A stretch of 64,000 nucleotides of DNA from Steromphala cineraria (Eukaryota; Mollusca; Gastropoda; Trochida; Trochidae), in assembly GCA_916613615.1 (NCBI GenBank), contig OU744724.1, positions 32,747,607-32,811,606 on the forward strand. The letters are read 5' to 3'. Both the position numbers and the translations under genes were made by a program. Below are positions 45,521-57,270 of this stretch, piece after piece (within the stretch, counting starts at the first letter, position 1; the number at the start of each line of letters is the position of its first letter). Under the pieces are notes generated by a model that had not been told where the DNA came from, did no database searches, and worked only from the letters and a program-made list of their open reading frames with translations.

Positions 45521-48500
45521 TCATGACTCACGACGACTCTTACCGTCGTATACGGTTGTTTCAAATCTTCGTGAAGAAGAACATTGTTCTCCTGAAGTGT
45601 TATCAGAGCGTTTATTACCAATTGGTGATGCAGTCTTTATTTCGGTTATAAATAAATGGGCAAAATCTTCGCAGTAAGAAATATATTCTTTCTCGTCATA
45701 TATGGTATCGTTGTCTTTGTCACCAGATGTTCTTTTAAGAGTTTTAGAATCACAGGGTATCTCACGTTGGTTGTAATGTGGTCCAAAAGAGGGCAATGAG
45801 TAAATTTCATCCAGGAAATCAAACTCGCCGCCAGAGGGCAAGTCGCAAATGACGTCATCATGTGTTACATCCGGGACAACGCATGGTGGTGACAGCTGGC
45901 ACGATTCTGAAAAGATCGGAATATGAAAAAAAATAGACATTTTGATATGAAAATCCTAACAAGGGCAATCTTCCTAAGCAAAGCCTAAAAATTAAATGCT
46001 AGTTTCCGAACTGTCAGTTTTATGTCTTGCTGCCGACCCTTAAGTTTTCTGTGCTGATATCAGCGCCCCTACAGGCGATTGTTAGCAACCCCAGTTACTT
46101 TCTGATTGGACTAATGTTTTCTCTCATAGTAAGCTGGAGAGCAAGCAGAGAAAACTCAAGGGTCGGCAGCAAGGCATAACATTGACAGTTCGGAAACTGG
46201 GTTTGTAGGCTTTGCGTAGGAAGATGAACAAGGGCTATCGTAGAAAATAATGTATGTGTAAACAATGGCATATTAACCTTTAAAACACTATACCATTGGT
46301 CATCAAGGAGGGGATGTCAGTAGTGGGACCGAGAGGGAGATGCAGGGGGATCCTTGAATCTAGCTTGCCTTGACAGTCTATAAGTAAAACTATCCTCAAT
46401 AGTATCCGTTTCACTCCTATACAGAGTCTAGAAAGGCCTAGTAGAGGGTCGCGTCAGCCCACGTTTCGAATTGACCAATCAGAACTCATCTTACCAAGCC
46501 ACAATAGTCTGCCTTCGCTCTTATAACGTTGGAGGGTCATAGGTCGAAGAAAGGTCGGCTGGTGCAACCCTCTACTATAGACCTTGCTAGACTCAGTATA
46601 GGAGTGAAACGGATAATATTGAGGCTAGGTTTACTTAGACTGCTTGCCTTGAAATAAAGCCGGTTCTAATGCCCAGATGAACAAATAATCGCCTGTCTCT
46701 GAAATAAACACCTGTCTTGAGCTAGATTAGCGTTTGCAGGATACCGCCAAAGCAGAGCAGAGAAGTCCCGATAGGCAGTCGTCTTCCCCCTTTTCGCCTT
46801 CTACAAGACTTCTGTAAATATTGGACATGTTCCAAATATGTAACATAGGAAAATTTCAAATCTTGTCCTTGAACTTTGATCAAAGTGAACGTCTAAAGAA
46901 TTCCCAGTCGGAACAAAAGATTATTTTGAGATCTCTAAAAACATAGTTCTGATTTCAATATTTGATCTATTTGGTCAACAGACGTAAAACTGGATATCCC
47001 GATAAAGACTATTGTTGACCCAGGAACTAGACAAGGAACACTTATGCTACGGTGACCATTTGGTCCGTATTCACCAGTACATACCTCGATAATGATAATT
47101 GAAACTTTTTGATATCCCCTTGTTCACCATATAATTAAGTCGAACAAGTGACGTTTCCATGAAAAAACAAAACAACTTAACGCAAAATTTAACTTTAAAC
47201 ATAATTATGGTTTTTGCAAAGTTTTGTTTATCTTGACCTAAGGGCTTTTGATAAAATTGGGCAAATAACATTTCTAAATTCTTTTAAATAAACAAGATTT
47301 TCAATTATTTGTTTTGATGTACGTCATTCATAGCTGTCATCACAAACAGAGATATATATATGTCCCTCATTTCAAATAATTATAATATGACGAATTAGAA
47401 TTTATATCCTTAACAGGTGTGTCTCAAACTGCGTCTGAATGTCATAAAAATAAGATTAACACTTTACGAGATAAACATTTCTACGTCAATTACTTTTATC
47501 GAAAATAACCGGGAAAGATCTTCTGTGAAAAATTATTTACCTGGTTGCCATCGCAACGCCTATTATTATCGGACAAAATAGACAAGCCAATATTAGTAAT
47601 CGATGACGATTTACTTCATGTTGAATTTTAATCAAATATCCTCAACCATGGTAAAAATTGTTGTTTTCGAAGAATTTTTTAAATGTTTTTAAAGGATTTT
47701 TTATTGTTCAATGTGAATTATGTTAATCCTTAAGTTGATATGTATTTGACAACATTTGAAAGCCAAATGAGACCCGATATGTACTTTCTGAACTCTGGTG
47801 AATCAAAAGTGGATATTTTGAAAGTCTAGCAATCTTATTACGCAATACTTCTTCCAATGATATAAACATAAAACACATAAATGTAGGCATTCCATGTAGG
47901 CATAGACATAGGCATGTAGGCATTCGTAAATGATACTGAAGTTAACAAGAGCAATATCGCATGACATTTACTTGATAGAGAAATGACATATTCCTCGTTT
48001 GTCCACATATAGTTGACCAGATTTCTTTCTTTTGCTACTTAAAAGAAATTGAATCAATATAAATAACTTACGTTTTTCATCATGCCATATCACCGCTGTT
48101 TAACAGATTGTTTTTTTTAAGACAGAAAACATATTTTATCTCTTTTATCACTATACTTGCTAAGAATGTCGCCAACATGGTTGAGGATGACTGTTTACTC
48201 AAGATTAAAATCAAAATAAGCTAAACCGAGTAAAATATAACATAAGGTATAAACTATATAAAAACCAAACATTTGGGTTTTTAAATCACAATACACAATT
48301 GTCTAGTAAACGAAGTATATTATACCAGGGTTTAAAATATAGCCTGTCCACTTTTTGGTCAGGACTGGTAACTTTTCAATTTTTTTCTATATTTTTCCTA
48401 AGGAATTGACCAATTAATTTTCAGGACAGGCTAGGTTTCCAATCTATTTTATACACTGATTATACGCACAGTAAATTAGAGACTTAACACAATGTAAGTA

Positions 48501-48850
48501 AATTTACTTACATGTGTAAATTTACACAGATAGTAAATGTGGAATTATACGTGTGAGTAAATATGTAAGTTAATGGGTAAACAGGGTAACGTACCTATGA
48601 GTGAGAACAGATCATCAGACAATGCAAAGTCCTGATGATAAGAATCGTCAACGACGTCGCCGACATCAGCAGACGCCGACACAGACGCAGACATCCAGCA
48701 ACGTCTCGCTTTGGGCGTGTCTAGTAGAAGAGCGGGCTCTCGTAGACATATTGGATCATCGAGTCCCGGGAATCGCTCCATGTCCAGATTGTAGGTGATG
48801 TTCGTGTTAACATACAGCGGCTGAAAGGGGTTACATGACATCGTGAACAA
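45521..48850 (-). CDS. Acidic protein of unknown function, gene A (two exons)
   Basis: Exon 1 is 48595-48850 and exon 2 is 45521-45906 (minus strand), joined by a phase-1 GT/AG intron of 2.7 kb; donor CATAG|GTACG, acceptor TTTTCAG. The product is 213 residues from the first Met, or 210 from MSCN. Residues 11-32 (PLYVNTNITYNLDMERFPGL plus DD) match the N terminus of the neighbouring gene at 51075-53086, so the two are paralogues. The rest is acidic and Ser-rich with DLPSGGEFDFLDEIYSLPSF, low in predicted fold, and has no signal peptide or membrane segment. Short acidic stretches with bulky hydrophobics resemble transactivation segments, but that is only an impression. The intron holds two MITEs. 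The gene model is fairly supported by the paralogue; function is unknown. Confidence 0.6.
45967..46226. mobile_element. MITE with ~85-bp TIRs and 9-bp target duplication (intron of gene A)
   Basis: The ends ATCTTCCTAAGCAAAGCC and GGCTTTGCGTAGGAAGAT face each other, and pairing continues through CTGTCAG...CTTGCTGCCGACCCTT. AACAAGGGC flanks both sides (45958-45966, 46227-46235). The 9-bp duplication suggests a Mutator-like mover. No ORF. Confidence 0.8.
46375..46641. mobile_element. Long-TIR MITE with 12-bp target duplication, copy 3 (intron of gene A)
   Basis: Starts AGTCTATAAGTAAAAC and ends GGTTTACTTAGACT. The flanks 46363-46374 and 46642-46653 read GCTTGCCTTGA plus C or A, 11 of 12 identical. 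Same family as 14453-14717 and 33125-33376, with the centre inverted relative to those copies. Confidence 0.8.
48338..48435. repeat. Small inverted repeat
   Basis: AGCCTGTCC (48341-48349) and GGACAGGCT (48424-48432) face each other with weak extension. Possibly a decayed MITE in the gene A intron. Confidence 0.35.
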
Positions 48851-50342
48851 GGAATCCTCAACTTGGATTTCTCACCTTGAATTCTGACTTCACGTTAATA
48901 AAATAGTAATATGGCCTGCTTTAAACTCACAAGCCGATACACGGTTACATAAGACAAAGCGTCTGATTTTTGCATGGATAAGTATATAAGCACGTCGTAA
49001 TTACCTTGACCACTTTACTTATCATACAAGCGTGAATGTGTAATTTGATTACTGCGTGGTCATTCAAGTGACAAATCGACTCGAATGCAAGGGAATTATG
49101 GCATTATCACAAAGTAAGAAGGCTTACCAACCATTCTATGGTCAACTATTTAGCTGATTACTATGAGATGTTGTCTTGCAACCAACTCTGATCTAGACAG
49201 TTGTCGTCAATTTATAGATCGTTTCTGTGAACATTTCCTAAACACTTCAAATGTTAAAGGAATTTTTGTCATTTAGAGCATGACATTTTTCTGAATCACA
49301 GATACAAGTTTAGCTAAAAATAAACACTTTGGCCGAATATTAACAAATAATAAATAATTTTGACAAATTTTTGAAATTGAATATTTGATAGTTAATAGAA
49401 CACATAATCTTGATAATAACAATAATAATAATTGATAATCTTTATTGTGCCATTCATGATGCTTTTGAATATGTTTATAGATATATACTTTATATACATG
49501 CAATTCATCATCGAGTGGACACGCTGCCAATGGCTGCAATATTGCCCAAGCGGCGTAAAACCATAACTCACTCACTCATCTGGTGGAGTGATTTAATTGC
49601 TTTATGATGCATCGATTGGACAAACACTTGTCGTGAAGTTCGCTTCAAATGTCTCTTCATCATTTGATGTTCGATGTATTTTTACTTTACCAGAGACTTT
49701 GTATCAAACAAATAATGAGTTTTCATCGTACTAATTAAAATCGATTATTAATCTTAATTTTTTCAAAGCATCTGCTTTTAACATTCCGGAACGCATGCAG
49801 TGCATAACTTCCCGCCAGACAAAGCAATGTCATGTTTTTTATGAATTTTAAGAAGTTATTCTATAATTTGTTATATGAACAATGGCTAAAAGAACCTCAT
49901 CAAATCATGATTTTAAATGTTCCTCATGAATGCCGAATACAACATGTTATGATCATATATTTCGGACTATACCGACCAAAGTAAATCTTCTTGTTCTTTT
50001 TTAAACAAATGGATTGCTGAATTCGAATCCATACTCTCAAGGTTAGACACTTGACGTGGATGGCCAACTCCAAGTAAAGAAAAGCCTACTTATCTGAGCC
50101 TGTCCTGTCTTTGAGCTTTCTCGGCCACGTATATGTTCTACATTCTTCATATTTTCACATCTTTCTAGAAAAGTTCAGTATTTAACAAAGAACTAGTTTC
50201 ATTCGATGTACGAAACCACATAATTAACCTAGCTTAACTTAGTAATTGACATTACCAATTAAGTACTTAATCTTATCTAATATGTAAACAAGGTCCTTAT
50301 CCAAAATCATTCCCATTTATCAAATCTTTCAGATCACGTTGC
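48851..50342. other. Gene A upstream region, no further gene recognised
   Basis: Intergenic between the paralogous minus-strand genes; it should contain the gene A promoter, but no clear core element was found. It includes a retroposon tail at 49522-49577. Confidence 0.4.
49522..49577 (+). repeat. SINE/LINE tail fragment ending in ACTC repeats
   Basis: ATGGCTGCAATATTGCCCAA, then GCGGCGTAAAAC and CTCACTCACTC. Related to the inverted copy at 5684-5747. The GGCGT(T/A)AAAC tail also resembles the end of the SINE at 40775-41053. Confidence 0.55.
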
Positions 50343-50411
50343 TTGACAACGACACAAGGAGCTGTGTCGAAACGTCGCCTAACACGAATAAAGAAGTTGT
50401 CATCCATATAA
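50343..50411 (+). repeat. Single copy of the hammerhead-like terminal motif
   Basis: TTGACAAC, a GACACA/TGTGTC stem, GAAACGTCG, then AAAGAAGTTGTCATCCATAT. It is nearly the same as the right arm at 51970-52035. The core TTGACAA departs from CUGANGA at two positions, so it is degenerate. It makes a 61-codon minus-strand frame that is not credited as a gene. Confidence 0.5.
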
Positions 50412-51074
50412 TCGTCTTTCTTATAGGGAATATATTGTTTTTCAACCCACTTGAACTTACCAAGCACACGGGTTAATATCATCCTGTGTAATAAGCGACA
50501 GACTGAACTGGCTCTTTAGCGTTAATTTTATTGTGGGCGGAATCAGAGATAAACCAATTCAGAACGGGGCAATTTGTGCCTTCCAACAGGAAATTTGCCC
50601 TTGACGGGTTACCACGAACTGGTTAATCTTCGATTCTATTCTTGACAATTGACCTTTGTCTATTTCTGTGAATCTCTAATAAGGAATCATGTGTACTTGG
50701 AATACATGTATATGAAATAAAACTACTTAAAGCAGCAATAACATTACAACAAATGGTTTATTTGTCATATATGAATATATAAATTTTGACTTAGTCATAC
50801 ATCATAATAAATTACATTGTTGACAAGTATTTTACTTGGCGTTCAAAACCAAATCGTAGCAATAAATAAATGAAAGGATGAAATAAATAATTCATAAAGT
50901 TGATAACATCACAGAAGATAACGTCGAAAAACGTTCCACCTCAAAGGGGAAGTTTAACAAACACGTATACGCGTGTAGATCCTGACGAGAAGGTTAATTG
51001 ATGGGGAAGTTTCTGAATGTCCTGGGGGTATTTATTACCCCTCTATCCTTCCCCACACCAACCCAGACTGAAAA

Positions 51075-53086
51075 TCACGAACCCCGAGGGAATATGGTAT
51101 TCTCTTTTGATATCACATGATTGACAGATGTCATTGAAGTGTCAATTGTCATAAGTCCCTCATCAGAGGCGAGAAAGTACGAGAGATCAGAGTCGTTAGA
51201 ATAATTGAACGAGTTATCTCCCTTTCGTGACCTAACATGGCCGCTCGGTGACAAGATTGGGGAAAGTTGGTCTACAAGGTCAATGAAGAGAGGAAGCTGT
51301 TCTGTTATGCACATATCCATATAAGGAGATGGGGGAGGGGCGTACTCACTTTCTTGGAACATATACTGGCAGGAAGTTAGTTGATTGAAAGAGAGGTCCC
51401 ACACAACCGGAAGGACACTACTTCCGGAATTACTCTGTTCTTCCGGAACATATATTGAATTCTCCTGACTCGATGTGTTGAGCCAGTATGTCTTCTCATC
51501 TGAGCTGTCCTCACATATAATCTCCTCCTCATAATGTAGAACACAACTGTCGTCCACTATTTCCACCGTCTCACACTCGTGTATATCTGTAATATAATGA
51601 GAGCATGTTACTCATAAGTAAAACATAAGCGAATCATATTACTGATATGTGAACATGCATCAGCCAGCCCTATGTATGGACGAAAATGCATCAAATTAAG
51701 GGAACATAATCCTAAATGAATTTAAGGAAAAATGCGAAATCGTTTTCATAAATCGAGTTTCAGTTAAGCTTCTTTGAGAGGCATTTTAGAAGTTGGGATG
51801 ACAATAATGCTGAGGAATATATGGATGACAACTTCTTTGTTCATTGTATGCGACGTTTCGACACATTTACTAATTTACACATTTACTCTCTTCATTAAGT
51901 TGTTGTCACTGTGCATTGTACTATTTACTGATATATATGCCCCTATCTCATTACACTTCCTCTGTTTGACAACGACACAAGAATCTGTGTCGAAACGTCG
52001 CATACAATGAACAAAGAAGTTGTCATCCATATATTCCTCAGCATTATTTTCAGTTAAGCATTTAGTCTGTCGTCCAGAGCCTTTAATAAGATAAAAGCAT
52101 ATATGCTATAAGAAGATTCACGAGCTCAATTTTAGGAAATGAAGAAAATCCATTCTCCTTTTCTTTCCATTTGATTGGATTTTTACATTTTGAATTTATT
52201 GACCATTTAGTTTCAGGGTCTTAGTGACTTTTTCAATTTTATTCTTTCGTCTTGAGAATAAACAAACTTTTAATGTTTTAATAACCAATAACATTCGAAA
52301 AAATTACTGTAATATTAAAGTATGTCAAATAGTTTCTACATCATAATATTACTGAAATTCAATGCTAATTTCATCTCTTAAAAAGCTACATGTAAACTTG
52401 AGAACTTCCTCAAATAGCGAAAAGATGTTAAGCTCTTCCCATATCTAAGGTTTTTTGGTTAAGTTGGTGTGATAATACAAGACAAATCTTATGGATAAAG
52501 CTCTTTATTGGTTTCTCACGACGTTTCTAGGCTCTGTCTTGCCTATTCTTCAGATGCACAGAAACGCCATGAGAAACCAATAAATAAATTGTTATCCAAA
52601 TGAAAGATTTGATAATAGAATAGAATAGAATTTGCCTATTTGCAACTAGTAAACGAGTTGTCAATCCTTCAGTTAATAAAGCTACAAGAAAAATCTGAAG
52701 TTATTCTTACCATTAAAGATGTAGATGGTTTGTGCCGACCCATCACTATTAACATAGCATGGCTCTGTAGGCTGGTCACAACTTGCATTCTCCTCGGCCA
52801 CGTTCAGTGCATCACAGAAGGCACAACAATGTATTTCTTCATCATCTTCCTCTTCTTCATTGCACATTTCTTCTTCATCTTCTTCTTCATCACGGTGGTT
52901 GGTGATAACGTCAGACCAAGCTTCATGCACACTTTGCGATGAAATTAACAGAGCAGGTTGTTCATTAGTGGTATCGTCTAGTCCTGGGAACTTGCTCATG
53001 TCCAGATCGTAATGAATGTCTGTATCTACACAGAGAGGGCCTAGCGGTTCCGCTGTAGACTCCTTCATGGTCCCTCCGTTGTTCAC
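51075..53086 (-). CDS. Acidic protein of unknown function, gene B (two exons)
   Basis: Exon 1 is 52711-53086 and exon 2 is 51075-51586 (minus strand), joined by a phase-1 intron of about 1.1 kb; donor TTTAATG|GTAAGA, acceptor ATTACAG. The product is 295 residues from the first Met, or 289 from MKES. Residues 17-38 (PLCVDTDIHYDLDMSKFPGL plus DD) align with gene A. A long Glu/Asp run follows (about residues 65-85), then a small Cys/His group (HCCAFCDALN), and a Ser-rich C-terminal half with APPPSPYMDM and FIDLVDQLSPILSPSG. No signal peptide or membrane segment. Charge and composition suggest an intracellular, largely disordered protein, possibly a regulator. An AATAAA lies 39 nt past the stop (51031-51036). 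The intron carries a foldback element. Confidence 0.65.
51803..52048. repeat. Perfect 63-bp inverted repeat in the gene B intron
   Basis: Arms 51803-51865 and 51986-52048 are exact reverse complements, 120 nt apart. The right side holds TTGACAAC, a GACACA/TGTGTC stem and GAAACGTCG, the same motif as 50343-50411. This is the layout of Penelope-like terminal repeats seen also at 19123-19283 and 52480-52611. Confidence 0.7.
52480..52611 (-). repeat. Foldback with hammerhead-like core (minus strand)
   Basis: Arms of about 50 nt pair imperfectly (TTATTGGTTTCTCA with its complement). On the minus strand the loop reads CTGAAGA (52553-52547), TAGGC, loop, GCCTA, then GAAACGTCG (52527-52519). This matches the hammerhead core CUGANGA / stem II / GAAAC with one extra A before stem II. 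It lies in the gene B intron. Confidence 0.55.
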
Positions 53087-54139
53087 ACTTTACACCCAAC
53101 GTATCCAGTATTACACCCGGTATTCCTATACACAACGAATAAAATACCAAGGATGGTAAGTCGGACGTCTATTTCCAAATTTGATGATGGATGAAATTGT
53201 GAGAACTTTACTGTTATATGCCTACAGGGTACTAGATACTTTATACGATGTTGTGTCACGTGATTTCACGGGTAATTAACACGAAACAATTAACGAATTA
53301 AAGACATAGAGGTACAGTAATAAGACTGATCAAGAACCATCAGGCCTCATTCAACGGGATATAATCGGGTTAAGAAGTTTTCAAATTAAGCACATTGTTC
53401 ACACAAATATCCCTTAATATTGCATTGTGTAAGGGTCAAAGTACTTTCCAAAAGAAAATCAGTGTAAATATATCAGTTCTTATCGGGGGCGAGGCAATGC
53501 GGATTAATTGTTACGTAACATTCATAAAAGAACCAAACAAGCTTAACTATAGCCATTATTTCACCCAAGACGTGATTTATGACTGAAAAAAGACAATAGA
53601 TTGCGTAATTGAATGGCTAAATGGTCTGGTAGGCATCGGCGTTTCACGATCACATGGATACAATAAGTTATTATTGATTAGATGTATACATTAACATAGA
53701 TTAAATTAATGATAGAGCACATAAAGAATATAAGGAATAAAAGAATATTTAACACCTTGACCTACATAAAATACATAAAGAAACTAATGATCAAACTTTA
53801 TTTCGGTTTATTTTACACGATCCGTGGATTGTAACTTCACGATTCCAATGTTTAAACTTTAAAATGAGAATTTCAGATTTTGAAAATCAATAATCTTTAC
53901 ATGATGCATTTAGGCTGACAAATATATAAATTGGCAATATGTCACAGGCAAGAAAGAAATACAACTTAGTTTTGACTTGCACATGTTCCCATTGATTCAA
54001 GGCCTCTCCAAATCTAAGAGGTTCATAGCAGCAACATATTCCATAAAAATGTGTTAAATAGACCATTTCATGATAAAATCGCTACAAACGTTTTCCCTCG
54101 TTCATAGTCATCATATGGTATATTGTCTTCATGAAAGTG
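53087..54139. other. Gene B upstream region, no gene recognised
   Basis: AT-rich sequence that should include the gene B promoter. No TATA box or other element can be placed with confidence, and no credible ORF was found. Confidence 0.4.
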
Positions 54140-54712
54140 TACCAATAAGCTCCAGAGTTAGAGCTTATTTACTTATACCTAAATATTAAGGAAACGCTGT
54201 GTATAGAAAAATATTTATCAAATATTGATGTTAAAAAATACAAAATTGCCCTAACACGTTATCGTCTAAGCTCACATATGCTTATGATTGAAAAAGGAAG
54301 ATGGAGTGTACCGAAAAATCCGTTTTGTTGATAGTCTTTTTTGTGTTAACAAAATTGAAGATGAATACCATGTGCTCTTGATTTGTCCGAAGTATAATCA
54401 TTTACGTAAACGGTATCTGACTACTAATTTATTAGAAAATGTAAGCATGTTTAAGTTCATCAAATTGTTAAAATGTGAAAACAACATTGAAAGATTTACG
54501 CTGCAAATTGTATTTATTATATCTTTAAAGAAAGAAACAAAGTTGAATTTGTGTGATTAAATTACCTTTACCCACACTCTTGGGCATTTATTATGAACTA
54601 CTTCAAATTTTGTTATCATTGTAAAGATATGTACCCCGCCATGTGCGAAGAAGATATTAAGTTTGTACTGGGTTTTAACCTAATAAACTCTTGACTTGAA
54701 ACTTGACTATTT
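54140..54712 (+). pseudogene. Non-LTR retrotransposon (LINE) 3' end, degraded
   Basis: Frames read YKIALTRYRLSSHMLMIEKG then, after a frameshift, NKIEDEYHVLLICPKYNHLR, the conserved C-terminal segment of LINE ORF2 proteins (ALTRLR...EDE-H-L--CP-Y--LR). Stop codons and frameshifts disrupt it. The tail ends with AATAAACTCTTGACTTGAAA and a TTGACT-type repeat, as expected for a LINE 3' end. Only the last part of the element is present. Confidence 0.75.
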
Positions 54713-57270
54713 TAAGGCCTCTGCAGTTACATGCGTAAATATATACAAACACTTTAAGGTCAAAGATGTATGACAATTCGTAATTCAATTCCAAAGAAAT
54801 ATATAGTTTATTCTATTATCATTATATATATAATAGTGATGTGCATGTATACCATTTTGGGTTCCTTGCAGTCATTGAAAAGAATGTGCTTATGAAATTT
54901 CAAATCGATAAGCATGATATACAGCTTGTTTCTACATTCATAATTTATGGTGATGTTTCTTTGTATTTTTTTAAGTCGCCATACAAGACAAAACAAATCA
55001 CAGAGTCAATTTTGATGTTTCTAAATGAATTTTGATCAACAAGTTTTCTATAAGGTCATACCATGTAGCTAGTCTACCAAAATGTATATAGATTGTGATT
55101 TCTTAGAGTGAAATAAGATTACTCCGCCTGATTATGAAAGAACATTTGAAAGTTAGACACAAAATCTAAGTAAATGAAATACATTGCTCATACATTACAT
55201 ATATGTGCTAAAACCTCGGGCTCCTTGAATCATCCTCAATCATCTCATTACTTTCATCATTGTTATTTAATTTTGGTAATTATTCTGTATATGTCAAATT
55301 GAAGCACTTACAACGAACTGGATTATGATAAACATCTCATTTCCCAATCTAAATAAATTTATGATGTCGACAGTTCCATATTTGTTTCTACAGAATGATC
55401 AAATATAGAAACCCGTTTATCTAAATTTAAGAAAGACCTGCAGACAAATTCGAGTGAAGGAAAAAATTGTTTTGTAAAAATTTCAACATTGTACTGTGGA
55501 TAACTATTATGAATCTCCTACAAGTGACATAGATAAAGAACATGAATTTCATTGAAGCTATTTTTTTAACATGAATATAAAAGGTTATGATGTTTATTAT
55601 GATATATCAAATATATTTATATCATATCAGATATCGAACATCAGATTATATATGTGTTTCCCATGTTACAGGTTTAACTACTTTTGAATCTATATCTATG
55701 AAATTTTTGCGTAATCAAATGACGTGATGCTATATTTCAACTGATTGTTTTTGTCAATAAAATTAAACACATAAAACAAACAACATTTTACAAAAATATA
55801 ATGTGTATATGTAACACTATCTATGTAACATTAGATTGCAATTATCAGTAAAATTTTTAAAATATAAAATTTAAAAAAAACGCGCTACTGCCCCTTTAAT
55901 CAATCTAGATCAACAGTATTAACATTTGTGGAACTGAATTATGGTGTACTTATTTTGAATTCAGTCAAACTTAAATTGCGAACTTCCGAAAGCAGTAACA
56001 AAGGCATTTATAATTTGATAGCGTTTATAAGTTTATGTAATTAGTTTGCATGCAAGTTTGAAGTATAAACTTGTTTTCTATGCTCACATAAGGAAGTTGT
56101 TTTTATTTTGATCGAAAATAAATAGTTACGATAATATATTACATTGAAGGTCAATAAATTCTATTCATTTATATCACCATATGTGGTTCCTCTTCTAGCA
56201 TCAAAGTTAAACAATATGTCATTAATTCTTTAATGAGAGAGATATTATTTATTACAGTCTCGCCCAATACAATACAAAATACAAATACATAAAATATAAA
56301 AACTTTGTTTTTCATACCGGCCACCCAAAAGGGTTACGAAGACCTTTTCCATAAAATATACATTAAATTAATGTTGCGTAATACAGTTTGTAAACAAACG
56401 ACGGTCAAGGCCATACCATAAGTAACGATAAACAGAGTTAATTGGAAATGCAGAGAATTAATGCTGGCTCCCACAGAGATTTTGTTCGCGCAAAGAAGAT
56501 GTTGACGATTTCTTGAAGATACAATAACAGAATACAGATGGCAATGATTACAATCATTATTATATATTAAGCCGGAAACAATCACATCATTATTTCTAAT
56601 AATTTCTTTGGAATAAGGAACATTGAAGACATATATAAGATATTGATCTGAATTCAAATAATGTATATCATTATATTATTACATTGGCATGGAGCATCAT
56701 ATATCATAATTCTTTATTGAATCATCTTGGTTGGATATGACGTCACTTGAGATCGAAAGTACTACTTTTACTATACAAAATTCAAATTTAAATTCTTTAT
56801 TCTCTAACGGTCGTACAAGAGCATATAGATATATACATAAATATGTACATATTAAATATGTACAATGAAGGTCAATTTTACATCAGTTTTTTTTTTCAGT
56901 TCAGAGTTTACAATTGCAATAAATTTGGATATGTTTTTTTAACACTAAGAGTCTTTTAGAACACAACAGCATTTTCTTTTAATGAATGTTAGGGAAAAAA
57001 CAAAAATAATCAGGTATGTAACTTTTTTTCACATTAGCAACAGCTGAACATCGAAACATCTTTAATACAAGGCACAAAACACCGTGGTTTTCATCGTAGC
57101 TTAAATATGGATGATTTTAATTGTGTGGCTAGATTTTATGGGCATTTCGGTACTATTAAACAATTTTTAGTGTGGGGTTCATGTCGACTCATATCATCAT
57201 ATTTACAAGGAGAAGATCATTTCTATCAACGACTGGAACTCTAATCATCAAGCATCATTTAAACACTTCT
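54713..57270. other. Intergenic, no gene recognised
   Basis: AT-rich. It contains only a truncated MITE end (about 55822-55899). Short ORFs appear random. Confidence 0.5.
55822..55899 (-). mobile_element. Truncated TTAA MITE end
   Basis: Reads toward CGCGCTACTGCCCCTTTAA, the terminal ~75 bp of the family at 15901-16244 in reverse orientation. The other end is missing. Confidence 0.65.

Noticed and set aside
48601..48798. A plus-strand ORF of 65 codons
   Set aside because: It is an antisense shadow of gene A exon 1, which is supported by its paralogue and splice sites.
50297..50482. A 61-codon minus-strand ORF as a third exon of gene B
   Set aside because: Most of it is the repeat-derived block shared with 51970-52035. 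Its weak likeness to the gene A third-exon candidate is not enough.
52640..52942. A plus-strand hydrophobic ORF with many Phe
   Set aside because: It is antisense to the Glu/Asp-rich run of gene B exon 1; GAA/GAG/GAT codons read as Phe/Leu/Ile on the other strand.
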